Positions 15,523 through 24,744 of a DNA stretch of 64,000 nt are shown here, one piece after another. Position 1 is the first letter of the stretch; every line of letters starts with the position of its first letter. Made by a program: the position numbers and the translations under genes. Under the pieces are notes generated by a model. That model was not told the DNA's origin. It saw nothing but the letters and a program-made list of their open reading frames with translations, and made no database searches. Where the stretch lies: NCBI RefSeq assembly GCF_900460215.1, contig NZ_UHIA01000004.1:1000001-1064000 (forward strand), read 5' to 3'. Source of the stretch: Suttonella indologenes (GTDB taxonomy: Bacteria; Pseudomonadota; Gammaproteobacteria; Cardiobacteriales; Cardiobacteriaceae).

Positions 15523-16223
15523 CTACCTGCTCGAGGCGCGAATGTCACGCTTTGCGTGTTTGCGAATGTCTTCGCCTTCGGTGGCGAAAATAGTCGATTC
15601 GGCGATGTTGATACAATGATCGCCAATGCGTTCCAAGGCTTTGGCTGCCATGAGTACGTCTATGCCTTGTGTGATTTTGCTGGTGTCTTCGATCATATAG
15701 CTTGAGATGACGCGAATGGCGTTGTGATATTGCACGTCAAGTTCTTCATCGTCTTTAATAAGGATGTAGGCGGCTTCGGTGTCGTTGCGTGCCAGTATAT
15801 CAATGGTGCGGGAAAGCAGGTTTTTAGCCAGTCTGGTGGCAGGTCGCAGTTCTTTCCAAATGGCATTTTCGAGCTCGACCTCGCTGTTTTTTAAGAAGCG
15901 CGCGATTTTGCAGCATTCGTCGCCGATGCGTTCCAAATCGGTGGCGATATTGAAACTGGCGGTAATATGGCGTAGGTCGATAGCGACAGGTACACGTTTG
16001 GCGATGAGGCGGATACATTCTTGATCAATATCGATGTGGTATTGGTTGATGCGGTTATCCGTGCTTCAATGTTTTCTAAGATGTCGAGGTTGGCTTCGCG
16101 GCGCAAGTATTTGCTGACACTGTATAACTGGCTTTCGCAAAGCCGTGCCATTTCCATTAAGAGATTTTGCAGGTTTTGCAATTTTTCGTCGTAGCGTTTG
16201 TGGGTGTGTTTGTCCAATGCCAT
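15523..16223 (-). pseudogene. phoU: PhoU phosphate-uptake regulator, frameshifted
   Basis: The N-terminal frame (16223 down to about 16060) reads MALDKHTHKRYDEKLQNL ... LENIEAR; the rest lies in another frame from 16059 down: DNRINQYHIDIDQECIRLIAKR, then the VAIDLRHITASFN-type region and LERIGDECCKIARFL, and later ALERIGDHCINIAE, both hallmark PhoU three-helix repeats. One missing base near 16060 explains the break; there is no homopolymer there. Total length (about 233 codons) is normal for PhoU, a peripheral regulator that represses the Pho regulon through PstSCAB/PhoR. No pst genes adjoin. Either a real null allele or a sequencing error. Confidence 0.85.
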
Positions 16224-16273
16224 AGGTCTTTCTCAAATGAAAATGAGTAGTGTAGAGAAGGTTTGTGTCCGTT

Positions 16274-16618
16274 TTATGTCGGATAGATGTTGAGTTTGAC
16301 CCAGCGGCTTTCGCCGGCGGCAGGGTCGATTTCGACGATTTTGCCACTGAGTTTTTGGTGTTTGGCTAAGAGTTCATGCAGCAGTTTGGCATGTTCGCTA
16401 GGCACATAGCCGATTTTATTGCGATTCCAAAAGATCATGACGGCATTGGGGTCGTGCGGATTATTGGCTTCGTGTTCAAGGCTGAGCATGTCGCCGCGCT
16501 GCATGAGGGTGGCAAGTTCGGCGGCGCGGTAGTATTTCAAACCGGCTATGGGTAGGCGCGCGATAATCGGCGCGCCTTTTTTGGCGAAGAGTCTGCTAAA
16601 GCGTTTTAGCATGGTCAT
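16274..16618 (-). CDS. HIRAN-domain protein
   Basis: 114 residues. The core GLKYYRAAELATLMQRGD ... LEHEANNPHDPNAVMIFW then IGYVPSEHAKLL is a HIRAN domain, an OB-like fold that in helicases such as HLTF/Rad5 binds DNA 3' ends. Stand-alone bacterial versions are common and of uncertain function. Start lies three bases after the serS stop, with GAGG of the serS end as ribosome-binding site, so it is cotranscribed with serS. Confidence 0.8.
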   Translation of the reverse strand: MTMLKRFSRLFAKKGAPIIARLPIAGLKYYRAAELATLMQRGDMLSLEHEANNPHDPNAVMIFWNRNKIGYVPSEHAKLLHELLAKHQKLSGKIVEIDPAAGESRWVKLNIYPT

Positions 16619-16621
16619 TGC

Positions 16622-17899
16622 TTATTGCACCTCGATTTTTTCAATGCCCGCCATATAGGGATGCAGGGCTTCGGGAACCAGAATGCTGCCGTCGGCTTGC
16701 TGGTAGTTTTCCAAAATAGCGACAAGCGTACGCCCGACGGCAAGCCCCGAGCCGTTTAAGGTATGGACTAAGGCGGGTTTTTTCTGGTCTTTGGCGCGAT
16801 AGCGCGCTTGCATGCGTCGGGCTTGGAAGTCGCCGCAGTTGCTGCATGAGGAGATTTCGCGGTATTTGTTTTGCCCCGGCAGCCAGACTTCGATGTCGTA
16901 GGTACGGCGTGCCGAAAAGCCCATGTCGCCTGTGCAGAGAATGATGACGCGGTAGGAAAGCCCGAGTTTTTGCAGAATGTTTTCGGCATGGGCGGTCATA
17001 CGCTCAAGGGCGGCGTCGGAGTCTTCGGGGCGCGTGATGTGTACCATTTCGACTTTGTCGAATTGATGTTGGCGAATCATGCCGCGCACGTCGCGTCCTG
17101 CCGAGCCTGCTTCGGAGCGGAAGCAGGGGGTGTGGGCAACCAGTTGCAGCGGTAATGCGCTTTCTTCAAGAATACTGTCGGCAACGAGGTTGGTCAGCTG
17201 CACTTCGGCGGTGGGGATAAGGTAAAAATGGCGTTCGCTGATGTTGGTTTTGAATAAGTCTTCCGCAAATTTGGGCAGTTGTCCCGTGCCGAAGAGGGTG
17301 TTTTCATTTGCCATATAGGGCAGGTAATGCTCGGTGTAGCCGTGTTCTTGGGTGTGTGTGTCGAGCATGAATTGGCTGAGCGCGCGGTGTAGGCGGGCAA
17401 GCTTGCCGCGCAGCACGGTAAATCTGGCTCCTGCCAGTTTGGCGCCGGCTTCAAAATCCAATCCGATGCCGTTTAAATCGGCGTGTTCTTTGGGCGTGAA
17501 ATCGAATTGGCGCGGCTCGCCCCAGCGGCGGATTTCGACGTTGTCGTTTTCGTCCGCACCTTGCGGGACTTGCTCGTCCGGCAGGTTTGGAATGCCGGCA
17601 AGCAGGGCGTCTAATTGGCTTTGCACGCGGCTGTATTCGGCATCGGCTTGTTGCTGTGAGGCGTCTAATGCGGCGACTTCCGCCATGAGTGCGGCGCTGT
17701 CTTCGCCTTTGGCTTTGGCTTGCCCGATGGCTTGCGAGAGTTTTTTGCGCTCGGATTGAAGCTGTTCGCTTTGGGTTTGGCTGCTTTTGCGAGCGGCTTC
17801 TAAAGCGGCGTATTCGGCGGCAGGGAAGTTAAAGCCGCGTGCGGCTAGGCGATTGACGATGCTGTCAAGGTCATTGCGTAGTAATTTGCTGTCTAACAT
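16622..17899 (-). CDS. serS: Seryl-tRNA synthetase
   Basis: 425 residues, standard. N-terminal long coiled-coil arm (about 30-105, rich in Gln/Ala/Glu) that grips tRNA-Ser, then the class II catalytic core with motif 2 (HTPCFRSEAGSAGRDVRGMIRQHQF) and motif 3 (NGSGLAVGRTLVAILENYQ). It charges tRNA-Ser and tRNA-Sec. Five-base spacing suggests cotranscription with bamE upstream and the HIRAN gene downstream. Confidence 0.98.
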   Translation of the reverse strand: MLDSKLLRNDLDSIVNRLAARGFNFPAAEYAALEAARKSSQTQSEQLQSERKKLSQAIGQAKAKGEDSAALMAEVAALDASQQQADAEYSRVQSQLDALLAGIPNLPDEQVPQGADENDNVEIRRWGEPRQFDFTPKEHADLNGIGLDFEAGAKLAGARFTVLRGKLARLHRALSQFMLDTHTQEHGYTEHYLPYMANENTLFGTGQLPKFAEDLFKTNISERHFYLIPTAEVQLTNLVADSILEESALPLQLVAHTPCFRSEAGSAGRDVRGMIRQHQFDKVEMVHITRPEDSDAALERMTAHAENILQKLGLSYRVIILCTGDMGFSARRTYDIEVWLPGQNKYREISSCSNCGDFQARRMQARYRAKDQKKPALVHTLNGSGLAVGRTLVAILENYQQADGSILVPEALHPYMAGIEKIEVQ

Positions 17900-17905
17900 G
17901 GTCTT

Positions 17906-18241
17906 TTATTTGGCTTCTATGGTAAGAGGGATTTCTTGCACGCTGCTGACGAGATTGTTCGTGTATTGGATGTGCAGACGGCGCTGATAACGGCGGTCTT
18001 CGCTGCCGCTTTTAAAGCTGAAAGCGTAGATGTCGATATCGGGGTGGAAAGGATCGATCAGGCTTGGGGTGCCTAAGATTTGGCGCACTTGTTCGCGCGG
18101 CATGCCGATGCCGATAGCGGCAATTTGCTCGGCGGAGTAAACGTTGCCTTGCGTGATGTCGGGTTTGTATAAAAAAGGCGTAAAGCCGCAGCCGCTAAGG
18201 GCAATCAGGCTGATCAGACAAAGGGAGCGTACATGAATCAT
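17906..18241 (-). CDS. bamE: Outer-membrane assembly lipoprotein BamE (SmpA)
   Basis: 111 residues from the ATG at 18241; a longer reading starting ten codons upstream lacks a ribosome-binding site. Signal MIHVRSLCLISLIALSGC ends in lipobox LSGC (Cys18). YKPDITQGN, IGIGMPREQVRQILGTPSL and the DIYAFSF...Y block are BamE hallmarks. BamE stabilises the BAM complex that inserts outer-membrane beta-barrels. Confidence 0.95.
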   Translation of the reverse strand: MIHVRSLCLISLIALSGCGFTPFLYKPDITQGNVYSAEQIAAIGIGMPREQVRQILGTPSLIDPFHPDIDIYAFSFKSGSEDRRYQRRLHIQYTNNLVSSVQEIPLTIEAK

Positions 18242-18280
18242 AGTATTTCTCTTAGTTAATGATGGCGGCATTATATAAAA

Positions 18281-19036
18281 CTATGCTTGAGAATGGGGAC
18301 TTTCCTGAGTCTTTTCTTGATAGCGCTTCAGATATTGGTAAAACAGCGCAATCAGCAAAAGATTCGTCCAAAAGGCATAGAAGATACCGCCGAGCAAATC
18401 CGCCGGCAGGTGCATACCTAGCCATACGCGGCTTGCCATGACTGCTGCCGACCATAGCGCAAGGGCAAATGTCAGCCAGCGATAGGAGCAGAAAACGACG
18501 AACAGCAGCACCCAGCTGACGCTGAAAATACTGTGTCCCGAAGGAAATCGGTAGGCAATTTCTTGGATGCGGTGCCGGCTGAGCCAAGCGTTTTTGCCCT
18601 GCTGCTGATGCCAGTCGCGCACGATGGCTTGTTTTTCCGTTTTCTCAAGAGCGTAAAAATCTTGATTGCTGCGTTGTTGTTCTTGGTTGATAGCGGCAAT
18701 ATAGGGACGTGCTAGGGCGAAATGCTGTTTGAGCAATTTTTGTTCTAATTGCGTGCAGATAATGCTTAGCGCAATCAGACATAGAAAGGCTTTGAGCGGT
18801 AGACGGCGGCGGTTGTGCCGACAGAGCAAGGCGATGAAGAGGGCGCTAGTAGCCACCGCATAAGGCATTGAGCCGCTTTCGGTAATCAATAAGAGCGGCA
18901 ATAAAGGCAAATTTTGATCTGCTGCGCTGTGCCACTGCCAATTGCAGAAGATAAAAGCAAGCGGCACAAGGCAAAGCAGGACGGTATAAGCGCAATATGC
19001 CCTTGAGGCACGGCGCGGCGGTAGTGAAGTCGTCAT
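18281..19036 (-). CDS. pgpB: PAP2-family phosphatase, PgpB-like
   Basis: 251 residues with about six membrane helices. The three PAP2 motifs are visible: KQHFALARP (K-x6-RP), FPSGHS (PSGH) and SRVWLGMH (SR-x5-H). The spacing, including a long periplasmic loop between motifs 1 and 2, matches PgpB, which dephosphorylates phosphatidylglycerol phosphate and undecaprenyl pyrophosphate in the inner membrane. Exact substrate inferred. bamE follows 39 bp downstream. Confidence 0.85.
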   Translation of the reverse strand: MTTSLPPRRASRAYCAYTVLLCLVPLAFIFCNWQWHSAADQNLPLLPLLLITESGSMPYAVATSALFIALLCRHNRRRLPLKAFLCLIALSIICTQLEQKLLKQHFALARPYIAAINQEQQRSNQDFYALEKTEKQAIVRDWHQQQGKNAWLSRHRIQEIAYRFPSGHSIFSVSWVLLFVVFCSYRWLTFALALWSAAVMASRVWLGMHLPADLLGGIFYAFWTNLLLIALFYQYLKRYQEKTQESPHSQA

Positions 19037-19068
19037 TTGTATCCAAAAAACCGTATTATACGGCGAAA

Positions 19069-19174
19069 TATAGTCTCTTCAGATTAAAATGATACGCCTT
19101 TAACACAACATATTGAAAGATTTTTCAATATCTTGAAAATTTTTATTATTTCATTTTAATCTGAAGAAGCTATA
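19069..19174. repeat. R2 MITE-like element (second copy)
   Basis: Bounded by TATAGTCTCTTCAGATT and AATCTGAAGAAGCTATA; inverted orientation relative to the copy at 12971-13074. It lies between pgpB and slyX, in the slyX upstream region. Confidence 0.8.
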
Positions 19175-19201
19175 CAATCCATATTGAACAAGGACTAAGA
19201 G

Positions 19202-19411
19202 ATGAATTCAGATGAAAAAATAGCGCGTTTGGAAGAACGTTTGGCATGGCAGGAAGATTTGTTGGATGCGCTGAATGCGCAGGTGGCGCAATTAAATGCC
19301 GAACAGGCGGCTTTGCAAAGACAATTGCAATTGCTGTATCGCGAGATACAAAGCATTCAGGGCGGTGCGGCGAGCAACAGTGCTGTGCAAGAGATTCCGC
19401 CGCATTATTAA
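19202..19411 (+). CDS. slyX: SlyX family protein
   Basis: 69 residues. A continuous coiled coil of heptads (KIARLEERLAWQEDLLDALN ... ) with the family's terminal PPHY. AAGGACTAAGAG precedes the ATG. Function in bacteria remains unclear. The R2 element ends only 27 bp upstream, so the promoter is within or overlaps the repeat. Confidence 0.9.
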   Translation: MNSDEKIARLEERLAWQEDLLDALNAQVAQLNAEQAALQRQLQLLYREIQSIQGGAASNSAVQEIPPHY

Positions 19412-19435
19412 ATCTGTCTGCTGTAATAAAGCGGC

Positions 19436-19993
19436 TCAAAAAGAGTAGAATTTTATCGAGTGGGCGGTAGTTAAACGGTTTTTGGCTAAGAAATCATAAT
19501 GAGGATTGATGTTTTCTTCAAACATCAAATCATCATGTTGGATATCGGCGATAGTGATAATTTCATTGCCTGCTAAGAGTTGAATTTGATGTGCGCTGAT
19601 TGTCCAATCGCCTGTAAATCCGCTAAGCATAGGATGTGCGGTTTCTTGGATGTCGGCGGTGTATTCCCATTCAAAAATCTGCCTGCCTTTGCTGCGATAA
19701 AGTTTGAGTATTTATTTGTCGTTTTGATAGATGGCGTAAAGCGTAAAACGGTTTTTTTCGCGTAGGTCTTGGATAGAGGCGGGGATAAGAAGCAGGCAAA
19801 GCAGCCATGTGCCGGCATCGGCAAATAGAAAAAGCCAAAGGGCAGGTGCTGCTTCCGTTCTTAATATGCAGGCAAGGGCGAAGAGGATGAATCCGATTAG
19901 CGGTAGGATATGTTTTTGCATGAGCCATGCGCAGAGGTTATAAGCGACAACAAGCGCGAATAGGATAAATAAAAGGTTTGAGGCGGTATCCAT
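19436..19993 (-). pseudogene. Membrane protein gene interrupted by an in-frame stop
   Basis: Two open segments share one frame: residues 1-93 (MDTASNLLFILFALVVAYNL..., three to four membrane helices, ending YQNDK) and, after TAA at 19714-19712, a further 92 codons reading ILKLYRSKGRQIFEWEY ... NPHYDFLAKNRLTTAHS. Continuous coding sense across the stop points to a single 185-residue protein with a nonsense change (perhaps from AAA or CAA). The soluble C-terminal half looks like a small periplasmic or cytosolic domain. I do not recognise the family. The gene is convergent with slyX. Confidence 0.65.
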
Positions 19994-20015
19994 TTTTATT
20001 CAATAAGATGCGGCT

Positions 20016-22010
20016 TTATTCAATTGTAGGTTCGTCGCTGTTTAGGGCGGCTTTGATGCGTGCGCTGAGTTCGCGGTAGCTGCTGCGCCTTTGGTGTCCG
20101 ATGATGTCAAGATGCGGTAAGCCGCTGCCTTTGACGAGATAGAAGCCGCCGTCAGGGTGTTTTTCTACGCCTTCAATAGTTAATAAATCGCCGCGCAGTG
20201 TGGCGCTAAAACCGAGTTTTTCATAGGGAAAGCTGCTGAGAATGCGCACGAATTGTCCGATGGCGGCGGAAGAACCGCCGATTTGCGTGAGCAGTTGTAC
20301 GGCTTCATGCGAGATGCGGCGTTCGCCGGGATTGTCTTCGTCGGTCATGATGCTGGCGTCAAAGGCGATGGGTCGCCAGTTGGCAAGAACGACGTCTGTG
20401 ATGAATCCGCTGACGCGTCCGCGGATTTCCGCAATCCCGAATGCACTGGTCAGGCGTTGTAAATCGATCATGTTCAGCCCGAGCGAGAAGTAGAGCTGGG
20501 CTTGGTTGCTGAAGATCTTTTCGATGCGCAGGTCGCTGATGAGGATGTGTCCGCCAAAAACGTTGAGATGTACCGGTCGCTTGAGGACAAGGCTGTTGCT
20601 GCTGAGGCGGACTTCGGGCAGTTCCGCGCTGATGTCGCCTTGAAATACGGGCAGTTCAAGGGCACGATTGAGTTCGGCGAGGTCGATGGGGTCTAGGCTG
20701 ATGTTGAGCAGATGTTGTCTGTCGCGGTCGGCGCGGATGTCGTTGATGACTAATGCGCCGTTAAGTATGGGGATGCGCCAAGGTTCGAGCAGCTTAATGG
20801 ATTTGTCTTGCCAGAGAAAACGCAGTTTGGATGCGCCGAGCGGCAGTTTGCGCCATGTGGCGGCGGCGATGTCGAGGCGCGATTCGCCGCTTTGTCCGAT
20901 TTGTCCATCAATACTGGGAAAGCGGAAGCGTTCTTGGCGGTCGGTGATGCCGAAGCGGTGCAGCACGAGTACGCTGTTGCGCAAGCCGCTGTTTCTGTGC
21001 CAGTCGCCGCTGGCGTAGAAGCTGCCTTGCCAGTCGCTGTCGGCAAAGAGGCTGTCTGTGCCGAGGTAGGGTTTGAGGTAGTGTTGGTAGAGGGCTTGCG
21101 CTGCGCCTGAAAATTGTTGCAAGGAGAGTTGTTCTAATTGCTGTGTGCGACTGTTGTAGCTCAATCCGCCTGCGATGTGCAGCTGACCGTCATTAGCGCG
21201 CAGGTTTTTAAGGCTAAGTGTTTCCTTGCGGTATTGCCAGTCGCTTTCCAGTTGTAGCGGTGCTTGTTTGAAGTTGAGATAGAGTCCTTGGAAGAGGGTT
21301 TCGCCTTGCGGGATGTGTGCGCGAAGATGTCCCTGCCAGCCTTGTTCGGGCTGATATTGCATGGAGATATTGAGACTAGCGCTAAGATTTTCTACGGCTT
21401 GCAGGTGGTCCGGGCTGTGCCAGTTGCGGATGCGTAAGTCGATGTCGCCGCTGAGTTGCCATATGTCGCGCTTTTGTTTTAGCAGCAGTTTGAGGCTGAT
21501 GTCGCCGTCTAGGGGCGGTAGCGGCGGCAGGTGTAAGAAGGCAAGTAGCGCATTGAGTTCCGCTATGTTCAGGTTTTTTTTGACGAGTTGTAATTCGCGT
21601 TGCTGATGATGCCAGTCCAGTTGCAGGAAGGGCGAGGCTTGTGCTTGTCGGCTGATGTGCAGACTGAGCGGGGCAAGGTCGAGTTTCTGCCGTAAGGCGA
21701 TGTGTTGCGGAGCGGAAAAATATAAGGCGTTTTTTTCTGCCTGCGCGGAAAATCGGGGGCGGCTTAGGGAGAATTGCCCGTTTTTATAGTGTAGCCATGT
21801 TTCGGCGCGCAGTTGCTGCCAATTGCCTTGCGGGTGCTTGAGTTGCGGGGCTTGGGCGCTAATCTGCCAGTCGCGTCCGTTGGTACTGTTGGCGCGGATA
21901 CGGATATTTTCGCTGCGGCTGTCGCCGATGCGGGCGTTGCCAATGTCGATTTCAAGTGTCCATGCGCAGAGAAATGACAGGCAAAAGCTGAGTAAAAAGG
22001 GCGTTTTCAT
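20016..22010 (-). CDS. YdbH-like AsmA-superfamily envelope protein
   Basis: 664 residues from the ATG at 22010, which begins a signal or anchor segment (MKTPFLLSFCLSFLCAWTL). The rest is long beta-rich sequence with a conserved end region (ELPEVRLSSNSLVLKRPV, GHILISDLR, ISHEAVQLLTQIGGSSA) matching the YdbH domain once labelled 'dicarboxylate transport'. YdbH, TamB and YhdP are now known in E. coli as bridge-like proteins carrying phospholipids between membranes, so an envelope lipid role is inferred. Upstream in-frame starts extend into the grpE promoter and are rejected. It is divergent from grpE. Confidence 0.7.
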   Translation of the reverse strand: MKTPFLLSFCLSFLCAWTLEIDIGNARIGDSRSENIRIRANSTNGRDWQISAQAPQLKHPQGNWQQLRAETWLHYKNGQFSLSRPRFSAQAEKNALYFSAPQHIALRQKLDLAPLSLHISRQAQASPFLQLDWHHQQRELQLVKKNLNIAELNALLAFLHLPPLPPLDGDISLKLLLKQKRDIWQLSGDIDLRIRNWHSPDHLQAVENLSASLNISMQYQPEQGWQGHLRAHIPQGETLFQGLYLNFKQAPLQLESDWQYRKETLSLKNLRANDGQLHIAGGLSYNSRTQQLEQLSLQQFSGAAQALYQHYLKPYLGTDSLFADSDWQGSFYASGDWHRNSGLRNSVLVLHRFGITDRQERFRFPSIDGQIGQSGESRLDIAAATWRKLPLGASKLRFLWQDKSIKLLEPWRIPILNGALVINDIRADRDRQHLLNISLDPIDLAELNRALELPVFQGDISAELPEVRLSSNSLVLKRPVHLNVFGGHILISDLRIEKIFSNQAQLYFSLGLNMIDLQRLTSAFGIAEIRGRVSGFITDVVLANWRPIAFDASIMTDEDNPGERRISHEAVQLLTQIGGSSAAIGQFVRILSSFPYEKLGFSATLRGDLLTIEGVEKHPDGGFYLVKGSGLPHLDIIGHQRRSSYRELSARIKAALNSDEPTIE

Positions 22011-22029
22011 GCCGATATTATGCACGAGC

Positions 22030-22057
22030 CTTGAAAAAAAAATAGCCGTCCTCATAT
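22030..22057 (+). promoter_or_regulatory. Sigma32-type heat-shock promoter of grpE-dnaK-dnaJ
   Basis: CTTGAAA (22030-22036), 13-bp spacer, CCTCATAT (22050-22057): close to the heat-shock sigma factor consensus CTTGAAA-N13/14-CCCCATNT. It lies 38 bp before the grpE ATG. Confidence 0.75.
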
Positions 22058-22094
22058 TGTCGGACAATGATTTAAGAGAAAACATAGGTGTGTT

Positions 22095-22679
22095 ATGTCA
22101 AACGAAGAAATGGAAAAGAATGCTCAAGCTGCAGCAGAGGTATCTGAAGCGATGGAGATGGCGGCGGAAGAGCCGATGTTAGATGTGGATACGGTGCTGA
22201 ATGCGCAATCGGAAGAGGTGGCGCAATTGGCGGAGCAGGTGGCGGCATTAAAGGATCAGGTGATTCGCGAGCGCGCGGAAAATGAGAATTTGCGCAAGCG
22301 TCAGGAAAGAGAATTGTTGAATGCGCATAAATTTGCCAATGAGCGGATTGTGAAGGAATTGCTGCCGGTGCTAGATTCTTTGGTTTTAGGGCTGAAAGCG
22401 GCGCAGGAAAGCGCGGATAAGCCCGAGGCGATGGCGCAGTTTATCGAGGGTTCGGAATTGACGCTGAAGATGTTACGCGAAAATTTAGCCAAGCACGGAG
22501 TGGAGGAAGTCAATCCCGCCAGCGGCGATAAATTTAATCCCGATGTGCATGAGGCGGTGGCGATGTTGCCGAATCCTGAATTGGAAAACAATACGGTCAT
22601 GCATGTGGCGCAGATTGGCTATGTGCTGAACGGGCGTACGGTGCGCGCGGCGCAAGTAGTGATTGTGAAGAATAGTTAA
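22095..22679 (+). CDS. grpE: GrpE nucleotide-exchange factor
   Basis: 194 residues. Acidic N-terminus, long helix (EEVAQLAEQVAALKDQVIRE...NLRKRQERE), then the four-helix and beta-wing part with VKELLPVLDSL, the LAKHGVEEVNP motif, FNPDVHEAV and VAQIGYVLNGRTVRAAQVVI. It releases ADP from DnaK and acts as a thermosensor. First gene of the chaperone cluster behind a heat-shock promoter. Confidence 0.97.
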   Translation: MSNEEMEKNAQAAAEVSEAMEMAAEEPMLDVDTVLNAQSEEVAQLAEQVAALKDQVIRERAENENLRKRQERELLNAHKFANERIVKELLPVLDSLVLGLKAAQESADKPEAMAQFIEGSELTLKMLRENLAKHGVEEVNPASGDKFNPDVHEAVAMLPNPELENNTVMHVAQIGYVLNGRTVRAAQVVIVKNS

Positions 22680-22779
22680 AGCAGGCAAAAAAATGCCGCA
22701 GACGGCTTGAAATTGGAAAAAGCGGCGGCATATAGCGTGCATCAAAACATTTTTATTTTATTTTTATGAGGAAAATCTA

Positions 22780-24693
22780 ATGGGTAAAATTATCGGTATC
22801 GATTTGGGAACGACTAACTCTTGTGTTGCGGTTATGGACGGCGACAAGGCGCGTGTGATTGAAAACGCGGAAGGCGCGCGTACCACGCCTTCGATTGTGG
22901 CTTTTGCCGAAGAGGGCGAGGTTTTGGTCGGACAGCCTGCTAAACGTCAGGCGGTTACCAATCCGAAAAATACTTTGTTTGCGATTAAGCGTTTGATTGG
23001 CCGCCGCTTCGATGAAAAAGAAGTGCAGAAAGATATTAAGCTGGTGCCGTATAACATTGTGAAAGCGGATAACGGCGATGCTTGGGTGGATGTGGACGGC
23101 AAAAAAATGGCGCCGCCTGAGATTTCTGCACGCGTGCTGATGAAAATGAAGAAAACCGCCGAAGATTATTTGGGCGAGAAAGTGATCGAAGCAGTCATTA
23201 CCGTGCCGGCGTATTTTAACGACAGTCAGCGTCAGGCGACGAAAGATGCGGGTCGTATCGCCGGTTTGGAAGTCAAACGGATTATCAATGAACCGACCGC
23301 TGCCGCTTTGGCCTATGGTATGGATCATGAAGTGAAAGACGCCAAAATCGCCGTGTACGATTTAGGTGGCGGTACTTTCGATATTTCTATCATCGAAACG
23401 ATAGATTTGGATGAAGAAGGTCAGCAGTTTGAAGTCTTGGCGACCAACGGCGATACGTTCTTGGGTGGCGAGGATTTCGACAGCCGCGTGATTGATTATT
23501 TGGTCAGCGAGTTTAAAAAGGATCAGGGCATCGATTTGTCTAATGATGCCTTGGCTTTGCAGCGTTTGAAAGAAGCGGCGGAAAAAGCGAAGATTGAATT
23601 GTCTTCCAGCCAGCAAACCGATATCAATCTGCCTTATATCACAGCAGATGCGACCGGTCCTAAGCATATGAATATCAAGCTTAGCCGCGCGAAATTGGAA
23701 TCGCTGGTGGCGGATTTGATTGAGCGTTCGCTCGAGCCTTGCCGCATTGCGATGAAAGATGCGGGCTTGTCTAACAGCGATATTACCGATGTGATTTTGG
23801 TCGGTGGTCAAACGCGGATGCCGAAAGTGCAAGAAGCGGTGAAAAATTTCTTCGGCAAAGAGCCGCGTAAGGACGTGAACCCTGATGAAGCGGTGGCAAT
23901 CGGCGCGGCGATTCAGGGCGGCGTTTTGGGCGGTACGGTTAAAGATGTGTTGTTGTTGGACGTAACGCCTTTGTCTTTGGGTATTGAAACGATGGGCGGC
24001 GTGATGACTAAGCTGATCGAGAAAAATACCACGATTCCAACCCATGCGGCGCAGGTGTTCTCAACGGCGGAAGATAATCAATCCGCGGTAACGATTCATG
24101 TTCTGCAAGGCGAGCGTCAGCAGGCATCGGGCAATAAATCTTTGGGGCGTTTCGACTTAAACGATATTCGTCCCGCACCGCGCGGTATGCCGCAAATCGA
24201 AGTGTCTTTCGATATTGACGCAAACGGCATTTTGAACGTATCGGCAAAAGATAAGGAAACCGGCAAAGAGCAATCGATTGTGATTAAAGCCAATTCCGGT
24301 CTGAGCGATGAGGAAGTCGAGCGTATGGTGCGCGATGCGGAAACGCATGCCGAGGAAGATAAAAAATTCCAAGAGCGTGTTGAAGCGAATAATAGCGCCG
24401 AATCGATGATTAACGGCGTGGAGAAAGCGATTACGGAATTAGGCGATGAAGTCAGCGCCGATGAGAAATCTGCGGTTGATACGGCGGTAAGCGCCTTGCG
24501 CGAAGCGATGAAAGGCGAAGATGTAGAAGCGATTAAATCGCGTACGGAAGAGCTGATGACTGCCGCTTCGCCGGTAATGCAAAAATCTTTTGCGAAAATG
24601 CAGGCGCAAGCAGGCGCGGAAAACAATGCTGCCGGTGACGACGGTATTGTCGATGCCGATTTCCAAGAAGTGAAAGACGAGAAAAAAGACTAA
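22780..24693 (+). CDS. dnaK: Hsp70 chaperone DnaK
   Basis: 637 residues. ATPase domain with IGIDLGTTNSCVAVMDG, VPAYFNDSQRQATKDAG, the IAVYDLGGGTFDISIIE signature and VGGQTRMPKVQE; linker DVLLLDVTPLSLGIET; beta-sandwich substrate domain and helical lid ending in an acidic DADFQEVKDEK tail. It folds and protects proteins together with DnaJ and GrpE. It lies 100 bp after grpE. A hairpin terminator separates it from dnaJ. Confidence 0.99.
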   Translation: MGKIIGIDLGTTNSCVAVMDGDKARVIENAEGARTTPSIVAFAEEGEVLVGQPAKRQAVTNPKNTLFAIKRLIGRRFDEKEVQKDIKLVPYNIVKADNGDAWVDVDGKKMAPPEISARVLMKMKKTAEDYLGEKVIEAVITVPAYFNDSQRQATKDAGRIAGLEVKRIINEPTAAALAYGMDHEVKDAKIAVYDLGGGTFDISIIETIDLDEEGQQFEVLATNGDTFLGGEDFDSRVIDYLVSEFKKDQGIDLSNDALALQRLKEAAEKAKIELSSSQQTDINLPYITADATGPKHMNIKLSRAKLESLVADLIERSLEPCRIAMKDAGLSNSDITDVILVGGQTRMPKVQEAVKNFFGKEPRKDVNPDEAVAIGAAIQGGVLGGTVKDVLLLDVTPLSLGIETMGGVMTKLIEKNTTIPTHAAQVFSTAEDNQSAVTIHVLQGERQQASGNKSLGRFDLNDIRPAPRGMPQIEVSFDIDANGILNVSAKDKETGKEQSIVIKANSGLSDEEVERMVRDAETHAEEDKKFQERVEANNSAESMINGVEKAITELGDEVSADEKSAVDTAVSALREAMKGEDVEAIKSRTEELMTAASPVMQKSFAKMQAQAGAENNAAGDDGIVDADFQEVKDEKKD

Positions 24694-24710
24694 TTGTTTC
24701 ATTGAACAAA

Positions 24711-24731
24711 GGGCGGGAAACCGCCCTTTTT
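24711..24731 (+). terminator. Intrinsic terminator between dnaK and dnaJ
   Basis: Perfect GGGCGG-GAAA-CCGCCC hairpin (24711-24726) followed by TTTTT. It would cut dnaJ transcription relative to dnaK by partial read-through; no obvious separate dnaJ promoter fits in the 13 bp left. Confidence 0.85.
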
Positions 24732-24744
24732 ACCCTATAAGAAC

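Noticed and set aside
22777..24702. Long minus-strand open frames antisense to dnaK
   Set aside because: They are shadows of the strongly biased dnaK codons; no starts with ribosome-binding sites and the sequences are His/Arg-rich non-protein-like.
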